Assembly (NCBI GenBank): GCA_014193115.1
Contig: BJHQ01000010.1
Span: 62,001 to 126,000, forward strand
Length of the DNA: 64,000 bases
Direction of reading: 5' to 3'
Source of the DNA: Planctomycetota bacterium
GTDB lineage: Bacteria; Planctomycetota; UBA11346
A program made the translations under genes and the position numbers. The notes under the pieces were generated by a model. The model had not been told where the DNA came from and searched no databases. It saw only the letters and a list, made by a program, of their open reading frames with translations. Below, one piece after another: positions 46,079-54,033 of this stretch; the stretch's first letter is position 1; each line of letters opens with the position of its first letter.

Positions 46079-47314
46079 TTATTTCGGCGGGAAGACCGAT
46101 TTGAGCGCTTCCAGGTATCCCAGCCTGGTCGTCGTGTCCGGTTCGAGGTAGCTGCCCTCGGTCCATTCGTTCCATGAATTGATGGTGAGGATGCGCTCGC
46201 CCGGTGGCCGGGTATTCAGATACGCCTTGGCTTGTTCCAGGTACTTTTTGAAGGAATCGGGAGTGCTGCCCACCACCGCTGTCATGTGCGGATAACCGGC
46301 GTTCTTGAACTCCTGGGTCTGGTCCGTGCGCGGGGTGGAATCCCAGCCGACGCTGACATTCGGATGATAGGGCACCTTGAAGGTGTTTTGAAAACCGGGC
46401 CATTGCTTCATGGCCTGGTCGCCCAGTCGTTCGTACGGGTAGCTGGGGAAGCTGTTCAAGCCGACATGGTGGATCCAGACGTACGAGGTGACGCTGTTGA
46501 TGCCCAGGGCGGCGATGAGGCCGGCGGCGTCCTTCACGATCACGGCTGGTTTATCCATGCTGGCGATATCGCGGATGGGCTCCTTCCCCACCGTGCCTAA
46601 TTGCACGCCCCAGGCGACCGCATTGATATGCAATCCAGGCAGACCGGCAGCCTTGCAGCGTTCACGGAAATCCGCGAAGGCCTGCCTGGTCTGTTCGGCG
46701 CCGCCGAGTCCCTTCATCAGGGTGTGCAGTTCATAGATGGAGAAGTACGGTTTCCCATCGATGGTCCAATAGTTCGGTTGGGAAAAGTAGGATTTGATCA
46801 TCACATCCGTGGCCTTGACGAAGGTCTCCCTGGTCACGGCCCCCGCATTCCACAACGTCTTGGGCTTGCCGACCTTGGCCGGGAAGAGATCGATGTAATC
46901 GTGATTGGCCCACATGATGCCGAACTTCAGCCGATCGCGGTTGGCGGCCTTGAGGAAACCTTCGTGCAGGCAACGCTCCAGGGCCGGACCTTCATTGTAA
47001 TAATACCAGTCGAAGATGAAGGCAGTGAGCCCGTGGTCGGCGGCCGCGTCGATCTTCTGCTGCATGGCCTTGGGATCGGCCTCGTCAGCATATCCCCACA
47101 ACGGGATGCGCGGCTGCTGATGGCCGGGGAATCGCGGCGTCGCCGCCTTGACCAGTTCCCATTCCGTCCAGTCCTTGGCGATCCGTTTTTCATTGCGCGC
47201 ATCCACATGCCAGTTCGGCCAATAATAGGCGGCAACCTCGTAGTCGGCAGCCATCACTGCCGGAGCGGCGGTGGAGAGGCTGATCATGGCAACGATGAGC
47301 TGGCGGATCCGCAT
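46079..47314 (-). CDS. Secreted GH99-like (WbsX-type) protein
   Basis: A 411-residue protein from an ATG at 47314 (GGAAG five bases upstream) with a signal peptide ending near AAPAVMAADYE. The sequence YYWPNWHVDARNE, WTEWELVKAATPRFPGHQQPR, AADHGLTAFIFDWYYYNEGP, and INSWNEWTEGSYLEPD is the WbsX family pattern, a GH99-like barrel found in O-antigen and polysaccharide clusters. Here its position between the rhamnose permease and a second GH99-like protein suggests glycan degradation rather than synthesis. The two GH99-like branches share the SWNEWT motif. Confidence 0.8.
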   Translation of the reverse strand: MRIRQLIVAMISLSTAAPAVMAADYEVAAYYWPNWHVDARNEKRIAKDWTEWELVKAATPRFPGHQQPRIPLWGYADEADPKAMQQKIDAAADHGLTAFIFDWYYYNEGPALERCLHEGFLKAANRDRLKFGIMWANHDYIDLFPAKVGKPKTLWNAGAVTRETFVKATDVMIKSYFSQPNYWTIDGKPYFSIYELHTLMKGLGGAEQTRQAFADFRERCKAAGLPGLHINAVAWGVQLGTVGKEPIRDIASMDKPAVIVKDAAGLIAALGINSVTSYVWIHHVGLNSFPSYPYERLGDQAMKQWPGFQNTFKVPYHPNVSVGWDSTPRTDQTQEFKNAGYPHMTAVVGSTPDSFKKYLEQAKAYLNTRPPGERILTINSWNEWTEGSYLEPDTTTRLGYLEALKSVFPPK

Positions 47315-47379
47315 GGGAACTTCCATGAATTGGTGGGTTGACGGTTTATCACGAAGGTGTCCGGTGTTATTCGCCGGTA

Positions 47380-48357
47380 TCAATGCGGTGGTTTGACCGC
47401 CAGCGGTCGGCTGAGCCGCTCCAGGATCGGTCGCAGGGCGATGGCCGCCACCAGCAGAATCCCGGTGAGGATGCCGGCGAGTTCCGCCGGACCGTCGGAC
47501 AGGCGCAGGCCATTGCGCATGACGACGATGGCGGCGAGACCAAGGACCGTTCCGTGGATGCTGCCGATACCGCCGAAGATCGAGGTCCCGCCCAGGACGA
47601 CCGCGGTGATGGCTACCAGTTCGAGGCCCAAGCCGGCGTCGGCCTTGGCCTGGCCGACCTGGCTGACCGAGACCACCGCCGCCAGGCCAGCCAGGGCGCC
47701 GCACAGGACATAGGCCGCCAGCAAGCGGCGCTCGACCTGGATGCCGGCATGGCGGGCGCCTTCCGGGGCGAAACCGATGGCGCGCAGTTCCCGGCCCCAG
47801 GGCATGCGGTGCAGGGCCAGCCACAGGGCCGCCGCGATCAGCGCCACCAAGGGCACCTGCACGGGCACCGCGCCGCCCAGGTAGCCCTGTCCCAGGACGA
47901 GAAATTCCCCGGGGAATCCCGTGACATTATCAACGCCACGGGTCAGACCCTCGGCCAGACCGCGGTACAGCGACCAGGTTCCGAGGGTGACGATCAAGGC
48001 CGGAAGGCGCAGCCGGGTCACCAGCACCCCGTTGAGCAGACCGCCGGCGGCGCCGCAAGCGACGGCGCCGACGGCCGCGATCCACACCGGCAGGCCGACA
48101 TCGCGCCACAGCAGTCCAAGAGCCACCGAGGCCAGGCCGACCATCCCGGCCACCGACAGGTCGATGCCGCCGGCTAGGATCACCGGAGTCAGGCCGAGGG
48201 CGATCAGTCCCACCACGGCGGCTTCGCGGCCCAGCTCAGCAGCATTGCCGGCGGTGGCAAAGTTGGTGCCGGTGATGGCGAAGACTGCGATCAGCCCGAT
48301 CAGCAGCAGGCCGACCGTGGATTCCTGGGACCAGCGCTCAGCCACTGCGGCCCCCAC
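47380..48357 (-). CDS. rhaQ: Rhamnose-type ABC transporter permease (RhaQ-like)
   Basis: A 325-residue membrane protein with eight to ten hydrophobic helices. It has the branched permease signatures GGIDLSVAGMVGLASVALG and GLNGVLV/RLPALIVTLGTWSLYRGL, and the C-terminal LELVAITAVVLGGTSIFGGIGS block. These define the RbsC/RhaPQ/LsrCD family. It overlaps the preceding permease by 20 bases, so they are translated together. Assignment as Q rather than P follows gene order only. Confidence 0.82.
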   Translation of the reverse strand: MGAAVAERWSQESTVGLLLIGLIAVFAITGTNFATAGNAAELGREAAVVGLIALGLTPVILAGGIDLSVAGMVGLASVALGLLWRDVGLPVWIAAVGAVACGAAGGLLNGVLVTRLRLPALIVTLGTWSLYRGLAEGLTRGVDNVTGFPGEFLVLGQGYLGGAVPVQVPLVALIAAALWLALHRMPWGRELRAIGFAPEGARHAGIQVERRLLAAYVLCGALAGLAAVVSVSQVGQAKADAGLGLELVAITAVVLGGTSIFGGIGSIHGTVLGLAAIVVMRNGLRLSDGPAELAGILTGILLVAAIALRPILERLSRPLAVKPPH

Positions 48358-49426
48358 GGTTCTTTGCCCCGAGGCTGTCGCCGGCCCGGTCGCCAGCCAC
48401 TGCGACGAGGATCACCAACCCTTGCAAAGCCCGCTCCCAATAAGCGTCGAGGCGCAGCCAGACCAGGGCCGGGCCAAGGGTTGCCAGCAAGATCGTACCC
48501 GCCGCGGCGCCCAGAACCGCGCCCCGGCCACCGTTGATCGACACCCCGCCCACCACAGCCGCGGCGATCACCGCCAATTCCAGACCGCGTCCTTCATTGG
48601 CCTGGACGGTGCGGAACTGCAAGGCGGTGAGCATGGCTGCGAGTCCGGCCAGTGCTCCCATGGCGATGAACACACCGGCTTCGATCCGGCGCGGCGACAG
48701 GCCAACCAGACGGGCCGCCTCGGCGTCGCAGCCGACGGCATAGACCGCCCGGCCGACCGCCAGGCGATGGTACACGATCCAACCAACCGTCAGGACCGCC
48801 GCAGCGACCAGGACGATGGCCAAGCGGCCAGCATCCTGGCCGAGACCCAGCCATTGGACCTGCTCTGGCAGGTTGCGAACTGCCGCCCCAGCCCGCCACC
48901 AGCGCAGGGATTCGTCCAGCACCACCATGGTGGCCAGGGTGGCGACGATGGAGGGCAGCCGCAGCCCGGCCACCAGCAGAGCGTTGATCCCGCCCAGAGC
49001 GGCGCCGAGGGTCACCGCGGCCACCACCGCCAGGGGCGCCGGAAGTCCCTGGGCCGCGAGCAAGGCGCCGACCAGCCCGCACCACGAAAAAATGGCGCCG
49101 ATGCTGATGTCGATGTGCCGGCACAGGATGACTCCGGTCATACCCACCACGGCTACCACCAGCGGTGCGATCTTGACCACTAGGTTGACCAGGTTGGCAG
49201 CGGCGAAGAAATCCGGGCGGAGCACTGCCAGGACGGCGAATAGCAGGACGATGGCACCCACCAAGGTTGCTGAGCGCAAGTCGAGCAGCCCAATGAACTT
49301 CCCCGCCTCGCGGGGCTCCGGCCTTGCCGCAAGGGACGGCTGTGCCGTCCCACGTTCTTGGTTGTCCGGGGTCAGGCCCCCGGAACGCGCCTCCGGCGCT
49401 CCCCCGCGAAGCCTGCGGCTGCTCAT
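48338..49426 (-). CDS. rhaP: Rhamnose-type ABC transporter permease (RhaP-like) with repeat-rich N-terminal extension
   Basis: A 362-residue membrane protein of the RbsC/RhaPQ family (CRHIDISIGAIFSWCGLVGALL, RLPSIVATLATMVVLDESL, LELAVIAAAVVGGVSINGGRG). The start ATG at 49426 overlaps the ATPase stop as ATGA. The first 45 residues are atypical: low-complexity hydrophilic sequence encoded by a run of short palindromes (for example GGGACGGC-TGT-GCCGTCCC at 49333-49351). No other ATG is available before the first helix, so the extension may be translated or a non-ATG start may be used. Confidence 0.82.
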   Translation of the reverse strand: MSSRRLRGGAPEARSGGLTPDNQERGTAQPSLAARPEPREAGKFIGLLDLRSATLVGAIVLLFAVLAVLRPDFFAAANLVNLVVKIAPLVVAVVGMTGVILCRHIDISIGAIFSWCGLVGALLAAQGLPAPLAVVAAVTLGAALGGINALLVAGLRLPSIVATLATMVVLDESLRWWRAGAAVRNLPEQVQWLGLGQDAGRLAIVLVAAAVLTVGWIVYHRLAVGRAVYAVGCDAEAARLVGLSPRRIEAGVFIAMGALAGLAAMLTALQFRTVQANEGRGLELAVIAAAVVGGVSINGGRGAVLGAAAGTILLATLGPALVWLRLDAYWERALQGLVILVAVAGDRAGDSLGAKNRGGRSG

Positions 49427-50952
49427 GCCGCCCGTCCCAGGGCCAGGCTGAGGACACGCTCCGGGGTCGCCTCGGCGCGTTCAAGGATGTCAGCAATGCG
49501 CCCCTGGCGCAGCACCGCCACCCGGTCGGACAAGCCGAGGACCTCGGGCAGGTCGGAGGAGATCAGGATCACCGCGACGCCCTCGGCCACGAGATCGCCA
49601 ATGATCTGGTGGATTTCCGACTTGGCGCCCACATCGACACCCTGGGTGGGTTCGTCGAGAATCACCACCCGGGGCCGGGTGGCCAGCCAGCGGGCAAAAG
49701 CCACCTTCTGCTGATTGCCACCGCTGAGGGTTTCCACTGGGGCATCAATGCCGGCGGTGCGTACAGCAAAGCGTTTGACCGCATCTTCGGCGAGGCTCGA
49801 CTCGGCAGCCCGGCGCAGAAAGCCAAACCGCACCAAGTGCCGGCGCAGCACCGCCATGGCGGTGTTTTCACTGACCGTCATGGCTGGGATGACCCCATGC
49901 CGGCGGCGGTCCTCGGGCAGGTAGGCGATCCCCGCGGCGATGGCCCGGTCCGGCCGGTCAATGGCTAGCGGACGGCCATCGAGGAGGATGGTGCCGGCAT
50001 CCGCCGGGGTCAGGCCGAACAGAACGCGAGCCAGTTCGCTGCGGCCGGCGCCCACCAGTCCCGCCAGCCCGACGATCTCGCCGGAACGCACGGTGAGGTC
50101 GATGGCCGCCACCCCGGAGGCGGTGCAGCCCAGGCCGCGGCACTCCAGGACCGCAGCTCCGATGGTCACCTGACGCTTGGGATGCAGCTCGGCCACCGGC
50201 CGGCCGACCATCAGACGGATGATCGCATCGCTGCTGAGTCCCTGCATCGGCAAGGTGCCGACCGAGGTTCCATCGCGCAGGACGGTGGCGCGGTCAGCGA
50301 TGGCGGCGACCTCATCCAGGCGGTGGGAAATATAAATGATTCCGATCCCGGTGCTGCGCAGGCCGCGGACCAGGTCGAGCAACCGTGTGGCGTCATGGGA
50401 TGGCAGGGCAGCCGTCGGTTCGTCCAGGATCAGGATCCGCGCCCCGGTCAGCAGGGCCCGGGCGATCTCCACCAATTGCTGCTCAGCCATGGACAGCGAG
50501 CCGGCCACCCGGCCGGGATCGATGTCGGCACCGATCCGGTCCAGGACCTCGGTGGCCATCCGCCGGCGTCGCGGCCAGTCGATCCAGCGCAGCAGGCCAG
50601 GCCGCTCGCTGCCCAGGGCCAGGTTCTCGGCGACGCTGAGGTCGCGGAACAGGGACGGCTGCTGGTAGACCGCGGCGATACCCAGGGCCTTGGCCCGGCG
50701 CGGATCCAGGCGCGGCTCTTCGTGGCCGCCCACGACGATGCGGCCGGCATCGGCCCGATGGGCCCCGGTGATCAGCTTGATCAGCGTCGACTTGCCAGCG
50801 CCGTTCTCGCCCAGCAGGGCGTGGACCTCGCCGGCGTGCAGCGCGAAGTCCACCCCGCGCAGGGCCTGGACAGCGCCGAAGGATTTGCGCACCCCGGCCA
50901 AGCTCAGGAGCGCCGGAACCTCGGTGATGGCGCCGGACAGAGCAGGCGTCAC
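49423..50952 (-). CDS. rhaT: Rhamnose-type ABC transporter ATPase (two nucleotide-binding domains)
   Basis: A 509-residue tandem ATPase of the RbsA/XylG/RhaT type. Domain 1 has the Walker A GENGAGKST, the signature LSMAEQQLVEIA and Walker B ILILDEPTAAL. Domain 2 has a degenerate Walker A GLVGAGRSE, the signature LSGGNQQKVAFARWL and Walker B VVILDEPTQGVD. The GTG start at 50952 overlaps the GH78 stop (GTGA), so translation is coupled to the rhamnosidase. It powers sugar import through RhaP and RhaQ. Confidence 0.88.
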   Translation of the reverse strand: MTPALSGAITEVPALLSLAGVRKSFGAVQALRGVDFALHAGEVHALLGENGAGKSTLIKLITGAHRADAGRIVVGGHEEPRLDPRRAKALGIAAVYQQPSLFRDLSVAENLALGSERPGLLRWIDWPRRRRMATEVLDRIGADIDPGRVAGSLSMAEQQLVEIARALLTGARILILDEPTAALPSHDATRLLDLVRGLRSTGIGIIYISHRLDEVAAIADRATVLRDGTSVGTLPMQGLSSDAIIRLMVGRPVAELHPKRQVTIGAAVLECRGLGCTASGVAAIDLTVRSGEIVGLAGLVGAGRSELARVLFGLTPADAGTILLDGRPLAIDRPDRAIAAGIAYLPEDRRRHGVIPAMTVSENTAMAVLRRHLVRFGFLRRAAESSLAEDAVKRFAVRTAGIDAPVETLSGGNQQKVAFARWLATRPRVVILDEPTQGVDVGAKSEIHQIIGDLVAEGVAVILISSDLPEVLGLSDRVAVLRQGRIADILERAEATPERVLSLALGRAA

Positions 50953-53654
50953 GGCAGGCGGACCTCGATACGGTGCTCGCCCGAGCCGACCTCGCGCACG
51001 CCGCCGGCGAAGGGCAGATCGATTCGTGCCCGGGTGTTGGCGGGGACGGTGGCGCTCAGCAGGAATCGCCCGCCGGTCACCGACCAATCGGTGGCGATGC
51101 GTCCATACGGGGACAACAGACTGGCAGAGGCCCGATCGATTCCGCCGCCCGGCCGGGGCCGGATCAAGATCCGTCGATATCCTGGCTCCAGAGCGTCGAT
51201 GCCGCCGATCCAGGCATAAATCCATTCGCCCACCGAACCCAGGGAATAGTGGTTGAACGAGTTCATGCTCGGGTCCTGGAAGCCTTTATCCCGGGTCCAA
51301 CCATCCCAGCGCTCCCAGATCGTGGTCGCGCCCTGACGGATCGAATAGCCCCAGGATGGAAAAGTGTCCTGGCGCAAAAGGCGATAGGCCGCATCCAGAT
51401 GGCCGTGGTCGGCCAGGACCGGCATCAGGTGGCCGACCCCGAGGAATCCGGTGGATAGATGGTCGCCCTTGGCGGCGATGTCCGCCACCAGCCGTTCTAC
51501 CGCGGCGGCTCGGCGGTCTTCCGGCAGCAAGCAGAAGCGCAAGGCGAGAACATAGGCGGCCTGGGTATCGCTTTTCAGTTTGCCATCCGGCTGGAGGAAC
51601 GCCTTGGCAAAGGCCGCGCAAATCTCGCCATGCCAACCCCGATACTTGGCGGCGTCCGCGGCCTTGCCGAGCACCTCCGCCATGCGGGCGGTGAGATCGA
51701 CGCTGTTGGCGAAGAATGCGGTGGCGAGCAGGGTCTTGTCGGTATCGGCCTTGATGCTCAGCCAGTCGCCATAGTTGTTGCCAACCTGCTTGCTCCAGAT
51801 CAATGGGGGGTTGGCAGCTCGGATGCGCTCGATCCAGGCCACGCACGACGGGTAGGAAACCTCCAGGACGCCACGGTCGCCGTAGCGCTCCCACACCACC
51901 CACGGGCAGATCACCCCGGCGTCTCCCCAGGCCGGAGCGCCATCCTTGGGCAGCATTCTTCCGGGGACCCGGGGGGCGACATCGGGGAAGGCGCCGTCGG
52001 CGGTCTGGCCATTGCGCACATCGCGCAGCCATTTGGTGAAAAATGCTGCCACATCCATGTTGTACGATGCGGTGCGGATGAAGATCTGGGCATCTCCCAT
52101 CCAGCCCAGGCGTTCGTCGCGCTGCGGACAGTCAGTGGGTAGCGCCAGGAAATTCCCCCGTTGGCCCCAGCGGATGTTGCTCATGAGCTGGTTGACCAGC
52201 GGGTCGCTGCACGTGAACGTCCCGGTCGCCGGTGTGTCCGAAGACAAGACGACGCCAGTGATGGTGGCCGTGGTCGCGGGCTCGGTCAGACCGACGACCT
52301 CGACGTAACGGAAGCCATGGAACGTGAACCGCGGCTCGAACACCACGTCGCCATTGCCCGCCAAGATGACTTGGTCGACCACCCGGGCTCCGCGCAGGTT
52401 GGCCGTGTAGATCCCGCCATCCTTGTCCAGAATTTCAGCGAATCGCAGGGTGATGACGGTCCCCGCCGGGCCGGTGGTGCGCAACCGGGCCACCCCCACC
52501 AGATTCTGGCCGAGATCGAAGATGGTCACTCCGGGCTTCGGGGTGGTGATGGCGACCGGGGCGATCTCCTGCACTGCCCGCACCGGCACCCCGGGATCAA
52601 CCACCAGATTCCGCTGTTCGGGGAAGATCTCCACTGGCTTCCAGTCGGTCGCCGCAAAGCCCGAGCGGTCCCAGCCGGGCAGATCGAGCCTCCGGTCGAC
52701 GATCTCGCCATCCATCAGGTCGGCGGCCCGGATCGCCCCGGCGGCTCCGGTCCATGAGCCGTCGCTGACCACCTGCTGCACCCCCTGGTCGGTGGTGATC
52801 TCGAGTTGGACCAGAAGACGCGGCGGGCGTGGCCCATAGGCGTCGTGGCCACGGGTCAGCCAGCCGATTTTTCCACTGTACCAACCATCGGCGACCACCG
52901 CCGCCAGAACGTTCTCGCCGGTCGTGATCCGCCCGGTCACGTCGTGGACGACATAGTTGACATGCTTGGCAAAATCCGACCAACCTGGCGACAGGCGGTG
53001 GTCGCTCACTGGCTTGCCGTTGATGCTCAGATCGGCCACTCCCAGAGCGCTGACATACAGCCGTGCCTGGCGAATCTCTCCGCTGACGGTGAAGGTCCGG
53101 CGCAGGTGGGCCGGGGGCTCGGGCGCGGCATCAGGCTTGCCTTTTGGGTCGGCCAGCTTGCGGCCCTGGGGAAGGGCCCACGCCCCTGGCGGGCCATCGC
53201 TGGGCAGGCGCAGGCCGATCCAGCGCGCCGACCAGTCCCCTGGCTTGAGCAGGCCCATGGCGAAACGGGCCGGGGTGCTGGTGGCGGTGGCTCCGGCCTG
53301 ATCGCGCACGCTGACCCGCCACCAGACCTCATCCCGGGAGGCGAGAACCGGCCCAGCCCAGGGGACCAGCACCGAATCCTGGCTGGTGGTGAAACCGCTG
53401 TCCCAAAAATCTGCCCGCCCGCCCTCCAGGCCCGCCCGGCTGCGCGCTGCCTCGATGCGCCACGCGGTCTGGACCGTATCCTGAACCGTGCTGGACAGCA
53501 CCCAGGTCAGGCGAGGTCGCGGGGCTTCGACTCCCAGGGGATCGATCAGGTGTTCGCAGCGCAAATTGCCGACCTCAAGCGCGAATAACCCGCCGTGCAG
53601 CACAAAGATCCAGGCCGCCAGGAGCGACCGGCGCGGGAGGAGCTGCAGGTTCAT
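50949..53654 (-). CDS. Secreted GH78 alpha-L-rhamnosidase, head of the transporter operon
   Basis: A 901-residue protein with a signal peptide (SLLAAWIFVLHGGLFA). Beta-sandwich domains carry the family marks LRCEHLIDPLGVEAPRPRLTW, QTAWRIEA and RLYVSALGVADLSINGKPV. The (alpha/alpha)6 barrel has DCPQRDERLGWMGDAQIF near residue 510, containing the catalytic Asp/Glu region, and YGDWLSIK. It would release terminal L-rhamnose outside the cytoplasm. The four-base overlap with the ATPase gene ties cleavage to uptake, and a palindromic operator-like site lies 55 bases upstream. Confidence 0.92.
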   Translation of the reverse strand: MNLQLLPRRSLLAAWIFVLHGGLFALEVGNLRCEHLIDPLGVEAPRPRLTWVLSSTVQDTVQTAWRIEAARSRAGLEGGRADFWDSGFTTSQDSVLVPWAGPVLASRDEVWWRVSVRDQAGATATSTPARFAMGLLKPGDWSARWIGLRLPSDGPPGAWALPQGRKLADPKGKPDAAPEPPAHLRRTFTVSGEIRQARLYVSALGVADLSINGKPVSDHRLSPGWSDFAKHVNYVVHDVTGRITTGENVLAAVVADGWYSGKIGWLTRGHDAYGPRPPRLLVQLEITTDQGVQQVVSDGSWTGAAGAIRAADLMDGEIVDRRLDLPGWDRSGFAATDWKPVEIFPEQRNLVVDPGVPVRAVQEIAPVAITTPKPGVTIFDLGQNLVGVARLRTTGPAGTVITLRFAEILDKDGGIYTANLRGARVVDQVILAGNGDVVFEPRFTFHGFRYVEVVGLTEPATTATITGVVLSSDTPATGTFTCSDPLVNQLMSNIRWGQRGNFLALPTDCPQRDERLGWMGDAQIFIRTASYNMDVAAFFTKWLRDVRNGQTADGAFPDVAPRVPGRMLPKDGAPAWGDAGVICPWVVWERYGDRGVLEVSYPSCVAWIERIRAANPPLIWSKQVGNNYGDWLSIKADTDKTLLATAFFANSVDLTARMAEVLGKAADAAKYRGWHGEICAAFAKAFLQPDGKLKSDTQAAYVLALRFCLLPEDRRAAAVERLVADIAAKGDHLSTGFLGVGHLMPVLADHGHLDAAYRLLRQDTFPSWGYSIRQGATTIWERWDGWTRDKGFQDPSMNSFNHYSLGSVGEWIYAWIGGIDALEPGYRRILIRPRPGGGIDRASASLLSPYGRIATDWSVTGGRFLLSATVPANTRARIDLPFAGGVREVGSGEHRIEVRLP

Positions 53655-54033
53655 GGTGGGATACTATATGACTGTTCCATTCCTGTTTCCGAACGGTTTG
53701 TGGCAAATTTGCACAAATGGTGCATTTGCAGCTCATCAGCTGAAATTCACCGTGATGTTTCTCGCCCTCACGCCCAGGCTCGAGTCAAGGTTTGCATGGC
53801 GCCCTTCATCCAAACGGGATGATGGCGCCTTCGTTGATCCAGTACCACGGCACAGGACGAATGATAGGCAGATGATCCGGAATGATTGCCCATGAAAGAA
53901 TGGAGATTTTGAGAATGGTATGCCGTATGGGCAAATTGGAGGAAGAACATGTGGGCAATAGGGCTGGGGGCGATTCGGGCAGGTTGAAGGCGAGTCAGGA
54001 CTGGAATGGAATAGGTGGTTTGATGATTTTTCA
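53655..54033. other. Intergenic control region of the rhamnose operon
   Basis: This is about 380 bases, AT-richer than the genes around it and with no convincing frame. The part next to the GH78 start holds the palindrome at 53709-53724 and a second dyad AGCTCATCAGCT (53731-53742). The promoter of the GH78-rha operon must lie here. Confidence 0.6.
53709..53724. promoter_or_regulatory. Operator-like inverted repeat TTGCACAAATGGTGCA
   Basis: It consists of the half-sites TGCAC and GTGCA separated by five bases, 55 bases upstream of the GH78 start codon. The same 16-base word occurs with one change at 59896-59911, next to the AraC gene start, and a looser copy lies at 59769-59784. Confidence 0.6.

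Noticed and set aside
53731..53742. AGCTCATCAGCT dyad as a second operator
   Set aside because: It is a short repeat seen only once in the regulatory regions of this window, so it is too weak to call separately.
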